DNA from: Acanthopleura granulata
Lineage: Eukaryota > Mollusca > Polyplacophora > Chitonida > Chitonidae
Length of the DNA stretch: 64,000 nucleotides
Assembly (NCBI GenBank): GCA_016165875.1
Contig: JABBOT010000003.1
Span: 23,640,441 to 23,704,440, forward strand
Direction of reading: 5' to 3'
The translations under genes were made by a program, and so were the position numbers. How positions within the stretch are numbered: the first letter of the stretch is position 1; each line of letters begins with the position of its first letter. The notes beneath the pieces are model-generated. The model was not told where the DNA came from. It worked only from the letters and a program-made list of their open reading frames with translations, and ran no database searches. Below, one piece after another: positions 24,050 to 36,014 of this stretch.

Positions 24050-26125
24050 GCAAACAGCAATATCTCAGAATTTACGCATTTTGTTTTCATGACTCGCTTC
24101 ACGCAAATCAGAAACACGTCCTGAAACAAGACGAACTGGGTTAAACAGTTTATTTCGAAAGAAACAATGAAAATGGTTTTCATAAGCTCCAAAATAGTTC
24201 TGATAAATAAACAGACTCTTTACATAAGCACAAAGTATTCTTTCGCTATAGATGTATAACAAACTGGAATAAAACTACCGAATTCCAGATAGACCGATTT
24301 CCCGATAGGAACGATTTTCAAATGTAAATATATTGCTGAAAACCTAATCCCCAATTCCCTTGATACATCACCAAGATAGTTGAAATTTGTTGGATGTCAT
24401 TCTCCTTCCACCGCTATAGCGTATCTATTGAGCTAGTCCTCGGAATGAAAATTTTGCTTTATCAGTAACTTGCCAGTGGTCGCAGATCCTTGAATATGAC
24501 CATAAACAGCAATCGATCAAATCAAGCCATTAAGTCACAACTTTACGTTCCGTGTACAGCATCCATCATTTTGCCCAGCAGCGCTGTATCTATACATTCG
24601 CTGTGTGAATCGGTGAGGACTAAGTTAACCTTCGGCAGCGTTTCCACATACGTCCGGTTGAACCTTGATGTATACAATCAATACAAAATACAAAAAGACA
24701 GGGGGCCCCCAAAACCAGTTGGTACATTTAGAGAACGTCTTTCAAGGAAATAAGGCAATCTAATAAAGGTCACTATGTGACCTCTAATAGAATAAGTGCG
24801 AGTTCTTGGGATTTAACGTCGTAGACCTCTACAAGAAGAACATAAAATAATTTGCTAGAAGTCGTGCTGGCTTTGCCAGAATCTTCGGCCGGCGAGGAGG
24901 GTTAAGATATATAGATATATGTGCCTCCTAGTCTGTCACTGTGATTCATAGCTCCATAGACAAACAGATGTGTTAACTAATGACTGATCACAATATGTGG
25001 AGACTTAAATGGCGACGATGTGCGAAAAAAAAGGTATGCAAAATTGTACTGGATAAAAACAGATCAGTTAATACCATGGTGTTCAAAAGAATCTTTCCGT
25101 GTTGTACCTTATAATACTCGTTACACTAATTATCTCAAAGATATTACTACACTTCATAGAAATCAACAAATTTAACTGGACAATTACTTTACACTCCTCA
25201 TTTACTTGGTAGAAACTGAACCCAGACCGTTCCGAGATAGCATCGTCCAGAAAAAAAAGACAAAAAAAAAAACAACGCAATATGATTTATGTTAATTGTC
25301 TGGATGAATGCCTGGTATTCACGATGCGGAATTCAAGGTGTGACTGGAATGTAGTTTATGCGTCAATAAATCGTTCCTGATATAAAACATCGGGATCGTC
25401 TTCTAAGGACAGGGAATCTCTGACTGTAAAGAAGTTCACCAGAAGAGTCTATCCCCGGGAAAGGTCGTGATCTGATTGGTGTTTACCACCCTAATGTAAG
25501 CTCTTTGATGCCTTTACGCAAAGTTATTTCCAAGTAAACGCGCTGTCGGAAATCTGCAGTGTTTCCTCGTGGGTTTGTCGAATGAGTGGGATCTAATAGA
25601 TCATGGGCAACGATATTACAACGAGAACCTGTTATCTGTGAACTCTACGGAAACGAGTATGTAGCCAATAATAAACAACAGGTTCTGAATTTCAGTCTCC
25701 CAAGAAAAACCCTCTGTAAACTTTTTTTTAACCATTTGTAATAAATGTCTTAACAGAATGTCTTCGTGTTCAAATCATACTGAAAGTAATGTTAAATCTA
25801 CGCGTATGGAATGTCCCTCCGGGAAAATGTTGTGCTAACGAGATGCTGTGTCAGCCAGTTTGGCCCTGGGTTAAAAAAAAAAAAACTCGCCCGCCGATTG
25901 TGAAGTAGACATGTGGTATGTGGGCACTAGAAATATCACAGACAAATGCTTGGTGTCTCGGCTCGGTAGTTTGAAAGTTTTACTCCGGCGACATCGATAC
26001 TTCCACTTTGATACTCGATATACTTTAATCTATTTCTTTGATTGGTGTTATGTAGCTGTATTGTATACCTGCACATACCAGGAGGCTTGGTCCCTTTGCA
26101 TTCTTTATTTGTTTCTATTTAGTGT
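24050..26125. other. Unassigned intergenic-like DNA
   Basis: No supportable gene or repeat family. Short A-runs occur at 25024, 25250-25272 and 25873. An 87-codon open frame (24490-24753) has no recognisable motif. Confidence 0.45.
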
Positions 26126-26139
26126 AATGACAACGAATC

Positions 26140-26395
26140 TGAGTCATTCTAGACCAGTGAGGTGTAAAATTGCATTCAACATCACTTCGTGTTTTTTACT
26201 TTAACCAGCTTAAGCCATGATTGTAAGTTACCACTTTTTCAAGATTTACATGAGGACTTACCATAAAACTCTGGAGGAAACTGGCAAAAGGCCGGATTGC
26301 ACTTGTTACTTATTTCCATTTGCCAACTACCTCAATGTAGTCACTGCTCCAGTTTTGCTCTCGGTGTTGTAATCTTTTCCAATCTGATGGCGGCC
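26140..26395 (+). repeat. Dispersed repeat DR, copy 4 (longest)
   Basis: The most complete copy: 'ttctagaccagtgaggtgta', 'gcattcaacatcact', 'ccagcttaagccat', 'gtaagttaccactt', 'aaaactctggaggaaactgg', 'caaaaggccggattgcac', 'catttgccaacta', 'gctccagttttgctctc' and 'gttgtaatctttt'. About 250 bp. No A/B boxes, no coding frame, no terminal inverted repeats, and no tail is obvious. Confidence 0.65.
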
Positions 26396-26399
26396 AGGA

Positions 26400-27405
26400 T
26401 TGAGGCAGTTGTCGTGGAACTGTCGTGAGTTGGATGGGGTCAGTGCCCTCTATATTTACATATCATCGTTATTCAGAGGTTTGGTACTTAATACCTACTG
26501 GAGTGTATAACTATACTGTAGTGCATTCTTTGCATTGAAAGCTACTATAATTTTACCACGATTACGTTGCCCAATTTTGTACGTAATAAGAGAAAAATTA
26601 AGCACTTCACACTATACTATAGGAAATTTAATATATGAGTAAAACATTAGCTTATTGTGTCATGGAAGTTTTTACCGGGTATTTAACTTCGGTACTCTGC
26701 AAATGTGCCGTAAAGTATAACGGTGTAAAGTTTCAACGTGTAAGTAATTCGGGTAATCCAGAAGACTACTGATACGACATGATATTGTTATTGTCAACAT
26801 CATGACTCACTAGGTTATTATCTGCTTGCCCTATAACCAAAAGAAAAACTACAGAATTAATCTGGATTCGTAGGAAAGTGTAGCCTTTGTATTTTGTACA
26901 AGTTAATCAACGACGCAAGAGATCACCTGAAAGAGTTCATGAATGTTTTAGACTCACATAATAAATGACTGATGTGAAATATCTATCAAGTATTATTCTT
27001 TTTATCATCCTGAGCTTCCGGGGTGTGATAATACAAACTCTACATCGTGCGGTTTACCATGTGTAACCGGGGCCCAGGCTTTTGAATTTGGCTCACACTA
27101 CATAAACGTATTTCTCTCTCAAATCTATGGAACATGTTTTGATGAAAGGTCAGACATGTATTAACATGGGTGCCCCATGTACTGTAAAAATCTTATTTCC
27201 TATTGCATGTATTGCGAAGAGCTCCTGAAAACACGGACAATTTAAAACCACATCTCTCTCAGTATGTTTTCATTGCGAAATGTCCTTTTTCCATCTCGCC
27301 GATGTTTTTTGTCTCCTCATATCAGAGACTGTAGTCGATAGAACAGCCACGAAGTACATTTTTCAGCCTGTTTTATACGATAAGGCCAGTAAGGACAATT
27401 CAGAA
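26400..27405. other. Unassigned intergenic-like DNA
   Basis: No coding region or recognisable repeat between two copies of the dispersed repeat DR. Confidence 0.45.
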
Positions 27406-27413
27406 CTATAGGA

Positions 27414-27508
27414 CTTGCTTAAGCCATGATGCTAGGAGGTCGACTGTAATACAGTCGTCGCTGCTAGGGTTTTTACTCTCTGTGCTATAATCTTTTATAT
27501 TTTATTAG
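27414..27508 (+). repeat. Dispersed repeat DR, copy 5 with internal deletion
   Basis: The left core 'gcttaagccatgatgctagg' (27420) is joined to the right end 'gtcgtcgctgctagggtttttactctctgtgctataatctttt', skipping about 120 bases present in other copies. The join falls in a perfect 17-base inverted repeat, CGACTGTA-A-TACAGTCG (27441-27457). Confidence 0.65.
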
Positions 27509-27509
27509 T

Positions 27510-28830
27510 TACAAAAACGATTAGGAATGCTGTGCTACTGTATTGAACAGCAATATTCAGTACGGTTCTGTGCATGATTTACCTACCTAGTCTTATAATG
27601 TTTGTTAGACCCAGTGTATTGTTTCAACAATAATTGAAGCAATGATACTTTATCAAAATCCACAATTATTGCAGAGAATATTCTACATTGAGGATTAAAA
27701 AAGAAAACGAGGGATGCTAATCGGTTACACAAATGTCGGTGTCTTGGGACTCTGCGGTATTTTAAGGTAGCATAATATGGGCTAGTCCTTATATAAATAC
27801 CCCTACATTTAGAGGGCCTATAAAACCCATTTGATCGGGTGTAGAAAACTAAAGCTTATTCAGGTGGTGCTTGGAAATTGTTCAACTGATGCTAGACTGT
27901 CGTTCCTGAGCGCAGTGGCATCTGCAGCAATCTCCTGTTTACATAATTTTCACTCTGTCCTATGCCTTCAAAGGTCAACTGGTTTGAAACGGTACCTGCG
28001 GGCTTTTCTGGCTTACCCTAATTAGCAGAATGAAAAAAATATAGTATAATCTAGCCCGGACATGCTGCAGTTGAAACTTATCCTTACATTTTGCCTTGAG
28101 TCTAAAACATCCGGATCTAAAACTGTATTGTTTTGAGTTAGCCTGAAGGTTTCATTGTTGTATAACCATTAATACCTGATCCCGACAAAATCGGGAAATA
28201 GGGCTTATCAGGAGCTAGTTAACACATTTATTCCACCTTATGTTTTGTTTCTCTGTAAGTTATGAATTTTTATGATGACACACCTCCACCAACAAAAATT
28301 TGCCCCCATTTGTCAAGGTTTTTGTGGAGGTTTTATTGGCCAACGGATTACGTCACATCTCTTTTATTTCACTATGTCAGAAAACCTTGTAATCGGAGTT
28401 TGCAAAACAACATTTAGCACGAACCACCGAAGCACTATGAAAGTATATCAAGAAATAACAACGGAAGTAAAGAGAAGCATTCAGCAGTTTTCAGTGAGAG
28501 TAGAATGACGCAAGGAATTTCTAGGCAGATGAATAAAATCAGTATCCAAATTATGCACCATGCTACTTCTATACATTTCGTTAACGAAATATGTATCTCA
28601 GCTGAGCTTTGATTGCAACTGTTCATATATCCAACTTGGCGATGTTATTCAACTCCATTAACCTACGATCCCTATAGTCCCGGGTTAAGCGGAATTAGAC
28701 ACAATTATGAAGTCTCAGAAATTCTGTTCATTTGAAATCAGGAAATCTTGATTCTGAACGACGATAACGCAGGGTTTAAATCGACAGTTATTTATTAAGA
28801 TTTTTTCACATATATGGTGACTGTCAAGTT
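27510..28830. other. Unassigned intergenic-like DNA
   Basis: No gene or repeat family recognised. A small hairpin, TCCCGA-caaaa-TCGGGA, lies near 28180. The 78-codon open frame at 28272-28508 has no known motif. Confidence 0.45.
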
Positions 28831-28834
28831 TATG

Positions 28835-28910
28835 GACTTAAACCGGAGTGTCTGGGTTACACCGACCTGTGGGAAGTTACTGACGAACTTTCCCACGACA
28901 AGTAACCGCC
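28835..28910 (-). mobile_element. Diverged SINE fragment, minus strand
   Basis: On the minus strand it reads 'cgtgggaaagttcgtcagta', 'acttcccacaggtcggtg', 'taacccagacactccggttt'. This parallels the central part of the tRNA-derived SINEs here ('cgtgggaaggtatgccagca..tggatggtcatgggtttcc..gggttctgcccg') but is clearly another, older subfamily. Both ends are missing. Confidence 0.5.
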
Positions 28911-31325
28911 AAAGATTCATGCGCATTAAAATATGTACGTGGCCGCCGTGGGGAAAACGGTTCAGATCCTTCTAGGGATTGGGACACGAAATGGGCTAAG
29001 CTGGTCATTGGGCTTTACTGTCAAGCCAAGATTTATAGAGGCAGACTTTAATTTCAAATGGGCAGCATGCATGTTTACTGTCTATCACCGAGGCTTCAGT
29101 CACAGTTTTATTCCGTTCAGTGTGTAGACTTTTACCTTTTTATTCCTACATCGAAAATCCAGTTGATCTTGTTCAATGGTGATAAATAATGGAGGCAACT
29201 GCAAACCAGGAGTTAGAGGCAGAGGGTAACGGATTAAGGTCCAAAAACTGATCAGAAGTAGGCTTCAATGTTGAACCTGAAATTGTACACGAGGGACCTA
29301 TCTACTGGCTCAGTATAATGACCCTGGTCTCATAGAACAGCAGCCACTGTGGTTAAGTGTTCTCGATAGTCGTCATGGCTTTTAGCCAGGCAACGCATAT
29401 TTATGTATAAATATTAACTGCAGGCAACAGAATGTATGAAATGTAAAGCAAGAGGTTTACCCCAAGTAACCAGGGGCTCAGGTTATTGAATTTCATGGGG
29501 TCGTATAGAGTTGAATTAGGAACATATACGTTCCTATAAATGGTGCGGCATGGAAGTATCGCAATGGAATGTTAAGCCAGGGTATCAATCGTATCAAAGC
29601 TTATGTGCAACACGCAGAACAGACCGGAGTGGGAATGTCATTCATGTGCACAAGAAATCAATATGATCACAATTTAAAACATGTCAATATTAAAAAGGAC
29701 ATTACACAGGGATACGTAATCTGTATACCACTGGTTGTCTTCTATGCCGCCACATACCTTACGATTCCACTACAGAGGTGACGTTTACAAAAACTTAAAG
29801 TAGAATAAAATCTCTACAGCAATGCTTAAGTATAAATCATACCTCATAAATCATAAATGAAGGAAAGATAATCACTAAAATTGTGAGCGTAATATCAGTC
29901 TTCAAATTTTATTACACTTCACACATATTATGAACTCCTACTCAGATAAGCTTCGTTTCAATATAAAAAAAGCCATAACATTGCTCAATAACCCTTGCAA
30001 TGCATTATTTTTTTTATTATATTAAATTAAAGATGAATCTACCACATTTATCACCTCTGCCCTTCAATGTTTTATCATAATAACGGAACCAGTACATCAT
30101 AAAATCAATCTACTTAAAGAAAATGTCAGGGTAGAGGTAAAAATACCTCGTGCCCGCAGAAAAGATGCGGAAAACACCCACTACTCATAAACCTGAGGAG
30201 GAAATTGCTAAGCCAATAAAGTCAGGTACGTGTGTGTTGAATGAAAACATAAAAAACTTAGGCGAATAACTTTAAGAAAACACTAATAAGGCTGCATCAA
30301 CGTGGAAAATTTAGGAAGCCAAGTGGGAAAATAAATGAAATGTAGTTCTGTTTTTACTTGTAGAAAAATCGTCTGTTCTGGTTTTCGTTGACAAATACAA
30401 GTGCAAAAGAAACCGACAAAGAGAAAAGTAAATGAAGCACTAATAAGGGACCACCTGTAATGTGTCTTTCCTTATGGAAAAATAAAACCGAACTTGAGAT
30501 AAGATAAGCGGAGTCGCAAGTATGAGGTAGGGAAAATCGTGAGAACTGATGTGGTTGTCTAGGAGAAGAAATATCTACAGCTAGTCTGCTATATCTTAAA
30601 GAAACTATATGATACGACCACTGACAACAATACAGTCAACCTATCAAAGGAGACAAACTACGAATAAAACTCTGGGAAAACAGTTCGAGGAAAACAATCC
30701 GATCATGGGTGTGAGAACAGTAACAACAAGGTAGCTAAGAAACAATTGTCAATAGGGAAACTGAAGCTGAAAAAGGTAAAATTATTAAAGTAGAAGAGAA
30801 ATCGATTGTGTAAAATTGCACGCAGGAAAAGTGACCGGAAAACTGCTTACAGCATCCGCACTGCAATTGCTCACAGACGAAGTGAGGGTGAAGGTCGACA
30901 AAGCCTCCAAACCTACAAGTATTTGTTGCCAGAACATGCAAAGGACAAATAAGGTGAAAGGTTTCCTGGGGGAGTCCCATCCAGGATTTTGACATTGTAC
31001 ACACCTTTATACTGTTTACCTCAAGGTTTACATAAAATACAAAAAATCCGCTTGTTCACCCCACCAGGATCTGAACCATGACTGGTAACAGGTATATGTA
31101 TAGTTGTTATGCATCTCCGGTTTTGAAAAACGTTATGCCAAGATCTTCTCACAAGATAGACAACCTTTGATGGCCTAGTATTTTAATAGTGGCATTAATT
31201 ACTTGTAGAAATACTTCTCCTCTAGAAAATAAACTGGCTACAGTTAACATCAACCCTTCACCAGTGGCCTTGTACAATGGAATTTAGCCATGTTGTCAGT
31301 ATTATTTCGGTCAGCCACTCATTAT
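28911..31325. other. Unassigned intergenic-like DNA
   Basis: No coding region or repeat family recognised. The A- and T-rich stretch 30005-30040 is low complexity. Open frames at 28933-29127, 29569-29781 and 30735-31004 (minus) show no known motif. Confidence 0.45.
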
Positions 31326-31327
31326 CA

Positions 31328-31536
31328 AGTAGCAAACTCAGTCGGTTAGTGCGCTAGCGCAGCGCAATGACCCAAAAGCCCAGTTGAAGTCCGGCTCATG
31401 CCGTCTTCCTCTCCGGCCGTATATGGGAAGGTCTGCTAGCAAACTCCTCACACCATAATGCTGGCCGCCGTCGTATAAGTGAAATATTATTGAGAAACAC
31501 CAATCAAATAAATAGATAAATAAATCCAGTAGCAAA
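31328..31536 (+). mobile_element. tRNA-derived SINE with internal deletions and target-site duplications
   Basis: Body 31337-31527, flanked by a 9-bp duplication AGTAGCAAA (31328-31336 and 31528-31536). It keeps an A-box-like 'ctcagtcggttag', a shortened B-box region ('gttgaagtccgg'), 'tatgggaaggtctgctagca', 'ccataatgctggccgccgtc', 'gtataagtgaaatatt' and an (AAAT)n-type tail. It lacks parts of the centre compared with 19013. Confidence 0.92.
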
Positions 31537-31539
31537 TAT

Positions 31540-32333
31540 GTGCAGGCTTGGTATTTGCCTCATCGGTGGAACTTTTGGCTGGACTACCCGTGGCACTCAT
31601 CATTATATATAACACATGTCATCAGATGCAAAATGAAGATAAATGTACCATGTACTTGCTCCCAGTGGAAAGCTTATTTATTAATGAGCCAGACGACGAG
31701 AGGCAAGTAAAGGCAAGTAGCATCGGCTAAATGTAAATCCTTCCTGTCCCTTCTCTGCCGGTACAAGCCATGGATCGAGCCGCTGTGGTATATGATTCAC
31801 TTGCATTTCCATTAGACAAAGCATTAACCAGCTCAAACGAAGAAACACAGACAGAAGGTTAATGTTAATAACTGCGATTAGAAATCAACATTAAAAAGGG
31901 AAAAAAGTAAAGTGATAGATAATATCCCACTGCAGGTCGTGGCTAAAAGCCGAGTAGACACAGCCGGGATCATTTACTGGTTTTTAATCTGTCTTAGACA
32001 GGACAAAACGTCACGTTCAAATCGTACCAAATTACCTGTATCACAGAGAGAGATTCAACACTTCAGGCAAAATGACGAATTGCTACGTTCGTGTAACACT
32101 CACTATGAATAGATCACAAATATGACGTCAGGGTGAGCTGACATTTTCATCAGGTCAATCGATGCGGTAGATTTTATCGACTGGTCAAACAAAATTACAA
32201 TAATTCCAGATCATTCCAGCTTCAGTGACGTATATTTAAATGATTCAAATACAATTAAGACTACCTGTACATGTAAAAACAATGCAGGAATACGAACAGC
32301 AAAAAGCATCACTTTAACTACGTAGATATATTT

Positions 32334-32375
<42 letters not shown>

Positions 32376-33460
32376 TTTATATAATGTTTTTCGCTTGCGA
32401 ATGGAGTTTCCTGGCTGAGCTTCGGATTCTATCAAATGAATAAATGCACCTACACAATCACATCAAATAAATGTGCCTATTCTGAAATGTCGGCTGAAAT
32501 GTTGACATCGGCACACTTACTTCTCTGATGTTATGGGTTGGTTATAATGGAAACGTATTACACCTATGTGAGTATACACTCACCGGAGCAGGGAAGATAC
32601 AAAGAATGTGGGGCAACTGCTCTGATTTATTGACATCTGTTCATGACCCTGGAGTGCTGCTTCCCTCGTTCCTCCAAGAGGCAAGGAAAAGGAGAGAATC
32701 AGCAGAAAGGAATGACAACATTGATTTCCAATTCATTTGCAATGTGAAGATAAATTTTTGCCTATATAGGTATTTGTCTCTCATCTTGAAGTGATTCTGG
32801 CTGCATCATTATACAGTTTTGAGTTGCGGTGTCCCACCAGTCCACCTGATACAAGAAGGTTAAAAGAGCGTGGCGATTTCTAGAGATGCCTCTAAAAGGG
32901 ACATATTTATATACAGCCTCTTCCGAGGTTATGGGAAGTTGTAACAAAGTTTGGAGTTTTTATTTATCTGACCTGACTAAAAAATCGAACGGTTACACAC
33001 AAATACCACAAAACGCTTCCTTTAGCAGGTTTAAATTGTAAAACATTATGTCACAAACTTTATCTCAACAAAAACCAAACACCAGTTAAAAATATTCATC
33101 TGATATGCTCCCCACGTGCGACTTCACCCATGAAACACTCCCTTAAAATTTGGCAATGGCCTGCTTGTAATAAAGCACTGACCATGGCGTCAGTAGCCAA
33201 GAATCCATTAGTTCAGTACGTCAACGGATAAATAACAATATACAAAGTCAAATTGCTTAACATCAGTGTGATTAATAAACTTAACATCACAACATCTAAA
33301 ATATACATTTAATTTTAACGGAAAATAGTTACCCTGAAAGTAGAAGTATTAATCACTTCCCCATGACCATATATCAATGTGTCACAACCTTCCGTACTCC
33401 ACATCCCTTTGTGTTTTTTAAACAGTGAAAATCCAGGAGCCTCTGATCAATGCTGTCGTT
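31540..33460. other. Unassigned intergenic-like DNA with AT microsatellite
   Basis: No gene recognised. It contains a (TA)n run at 32336-32370. A 23-base word ('tatgggttggttataatgg' + 'aaac', 32532-32554) recurs exactly at 48505-48527. Confidence 0.45.
32336..32370. repeat. TA microsatellite
   Basis: An uninterrupted (TA)n run of about 35 bases, directly visible. Confidence 0.9.
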
Positions 33461-33465
33461 GTGAT

Positions 33466-33572
33466 TCTAAGTACGTTGGAAGGTCTGCCAACAACCTGTG
33501 AATGGTCGTCGGTTTACCCTGGGCTCTGCCCGGCTTTCTCCCACCAATGAAATAAATAAATCAAATTGAACA
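33466..33572 (+). mobile_element. tRNA-derived SINE fragment
   Basis: Keeps 'acgttggaaggtctgccaac', 'tgaatggtcgtcggtttacc', 'gggctctgcccggctttctc', 'ccacc' and then jumps straight to the 'aatgaaataaataaatcaaat' tail. The tRNA head and most of the 3-prime module are deleted. Confidence 0.8.
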
Positions 33573-33781
33573 GTGAAAGAGCGTTATGTGTATTATGCAA
33601 AATAACCTGCTATAAAGCAAGAAAGTTATAAAAGTATCTCAGTTATGCTTCATTGCAACCTGTTGTATAACGACAGCGGTAAAATTAAAACCGGACCATA
33701 ATTATTGGGCTCCTATCCATGGGCTAAGTGGAATCAGATACATATTTACAACGGATAGTGACACAGGTCAAGACATGATTA

Positions 33782-34065
33782 TTGGTTGTATGTATTTATG
33801 TATGTATGCCTGGGTTTTACTTCGTACTCAACAATTTTTCAGTTATATGACGACGAGGACTCCTTAGAATGTATGTCTGAACTGTGTCTTCTTATGGCAG
33901 GGAGAGTCCATGCTTCCAAAGTGCTGCCGTCACTGGAACATAGTACCGAAGACAACAGACAGGACACCCCACACAGTCATATTATACTGACACCGGGCCG
34001 TTCAGGCCGGTTATCTTTGCTCTTATCTCTCAGTGCTGAGCCCCAAACGAAGCAGCCTTAAATGT
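33782..34065 (-). mobile_element. Second SINE-like repeat family, minus strand
   Basis: It begins (plus-strand view) with a (TATG)n-like tail, then 'gggttttacttcgtactcaa', 'caatttttcagttatatgac' and 'gacgagga'. This resembles the reversed 3-prime module of the main SINE family ('ggtgttttacgccgtactcaagaatatttcacttatacgacggcgg'). The body differs: 'catagtaccgaagacaacag', 'acaggacaccccacacagtc', 'atattatactgacaccggg'. It looks like an interspersed repeat widespread in molluscs; that recollection was not checked. The open frame 33786-34061 is a chance reading of the repeat. Confidence 0.6.
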
Positions 34066-34472
34066 CATTTTTAAAGCCCTTGGGATGACCCGAGTCCTGA
34101 TTTATTTCGGATCTCCAGACCTCCGATTATTAGTTGTAATTAATGGCTGATATGTTTAAGAAAATTTTCGACGAGTGCAATGGAGACGTTTGATAGCAAA
34201 TGCTTACCTTATCAGCTTCAGTGACAATGTTTTATGAAAGACGGCGCGCAAGATGGCAGCAAGTACAAGGTGGTTGGAGTGAGGTCTCTGCTATTTAGGA
34301 TGGCATGAACTATCCCATGGGCCCTAAGTACTGATTTTGTGACTACTATATTACCAGTACGCTGCACGTGTTTATAATCAATCTTACGGCTTTTCAGTCG
34401 GAGTAGCCAGTATTCCAGCTGAAAAGCACAACGGATTGTATTCTTGCACGGGACAAACAGAACAACATTGTC

Positions 34473-35192
34473 ATGGAGGATAAGCCGTCCTCTCCCCAAG
34501 CTGCCAGATCAGCTGACTTGTCAGAAAGATCTTCAGAAGGTATGAACTCTCCAGGCACAGCCTTTCGTCGACTTACTCGACTAACTACTAAAAAATAAAT
34601 TACCAGTGACACAATTACTGAACAATCTAACAACTGCAAAGAAATTAGAAGCACGCGATAAACTTTTGAGTGATTATGTCAGGAAGTCCAATGAATTGTG
34701 AACTGAAATATCTAATCTAAAGGCCACGGTTGCGAAATCAACGAAATAACTGACCTAAGAGGGGAAAATGCAAAACTTTAAGATAAATTTGACCAGTCCA
34801 AGAATAACCAGATTATCAACAACATAGAAGGACACAAAGGTTGATCTAGTTGGCAAACTGGCCAAAGTTCTGCATGTGAATGTTACAAAAGACGAGATTT
34901 CACACTACTACTCTTTAGCAAAAGGCAACGGAAGTCACTGTGAAATTTATTTCAGACAGACAGCATTACGAACTGATCACGACACATAAGTTACTCAAGA
35001 ACCAGCCAACTTTAACTGGTGTTTATATAAATGAAGACTTGACTAAATCTCGGTACTTGCTCTTTTAAACGCGTTCTTCGGATGAAAAATGAAGGGAATT
35101 GCCACAGTGTCTGGACTCAGGATGGCAAGATTTATTGCCACAAAAGCAGAGAGCGGAAAACCTTGTTGTATGTGAAATGTACCTCAGCCTAA
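34473..35192 (+). pseudogene. LINE ORF1 remnant
   Basis: It opens with MEDKPSSPQAARSADLSERS and shifts frame several times. A charged helical region follows (KKLEARDKLLSDYVRKSNEL), then an RRM/CTD-like part with KFISDRQHYELITTHKLL (34951-35004), GVYINEDLTKSRYLLF, and finally NCHSVWTQDGKIYCHKSRE. The pairing of 'INEDLT' with 'VWTxDGKI' is typical of LINE ORF1 proteins that bind RNA and assemble the particle. At least four frameshifts or stops break it. It precedes the ORF2 remains on the same strand. Confidence 0.72.
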
Positions 35193-35618
35193 TCACTTCA
35201 AACTGCCTATAGGGCCGCGCACCATAAACCTTGGGTTTCCTGTACTCCCTTTTGTTTTACTTTCCCTATGTTGTGATTTGATTTGTTCTGGCCTTCACTG
35301 CGTATGTGATAAAACAGCATTTGCGTCATTGTAAACACGCAATGATGCCCAACTGGTTCTGCGTAAACATGTTTATCAGCTGTACAGATCAAATGATACC
35401 GCAGGCAGACTGGCCAGCCGAGTGAAAGTCGTGCGTGTCTTATTAAGTTGCGGTCCTATGACTAGCACTGCGCGCGTTTTCCATGCCTGTTCAATTTACA
35501 CGAGGCCACAGAATTCGACAAACGCTTTGCTCTCAACTTCCCCCTTCAAAGTGTTCAAACTGTTTTGTTGTGTGAGTATTTCGACAGACAAGTTCTGGTT
35601 ATGTAAGAGTTTTGCCTA

Positions 35619-35730
35619 TCTGCCTACATGAGTAGCTTCAGTGGCTCAGTTGGTTCATATAAGTGAAATATTCTTGAGTACGGCGTAAAACGCCAATCAA
35701 ATAAATAAATAAATAAATCTGCCTACGTGA
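35619..35730 (+). mobile_element. SINE with large internal deletion, inserted in the LINE
   Basis: Body 35632-35717, flanked by a 13-bp target-site duplication TCTGCCTACRTGA (35619-35631 and 35718-35730, one mismatch). Only the head ('ggctcagtggttgg'-like, here 'ttcagtggctcagttggtt') and the 3-prime module ('atataagtgaaatattcttg', 'agtacggcgtaaaacgccaa' and the tail) remain. It is joined at 'catataagtg'. It interrupts the LINE and is therefore younger. Confidence 0.92.
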
Positions 35731-36014
35731 TGTTCTTTCAACCACTTAGTAATACCACGCAAGATGCATGCCAGACTGTTTCAACATAATTTTTCTACTT
35801 ACAATGCCGTCTTCATCGATATGTATGCATGCATACACAGTTACGTATATTACGTATATTTGTATATGTGCGTTATATGCAAATCTGCAAATATTTAGCA
35901 CATTTCTCTGATCGTTGTACAGAATTTTTATTCCTGCTTGTATTCTTGAGTCTACATGTGAAATCTGGCAAAATGTATTGTATTTTTGTGTAAATCTGGG
36001 CGTCTTATTCCTGT

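Noticed and set aside
33786..34061. 91-codon open frame with acidic start
   Set aside because: Fully contained in a SINE-like repeat on the minus strand.
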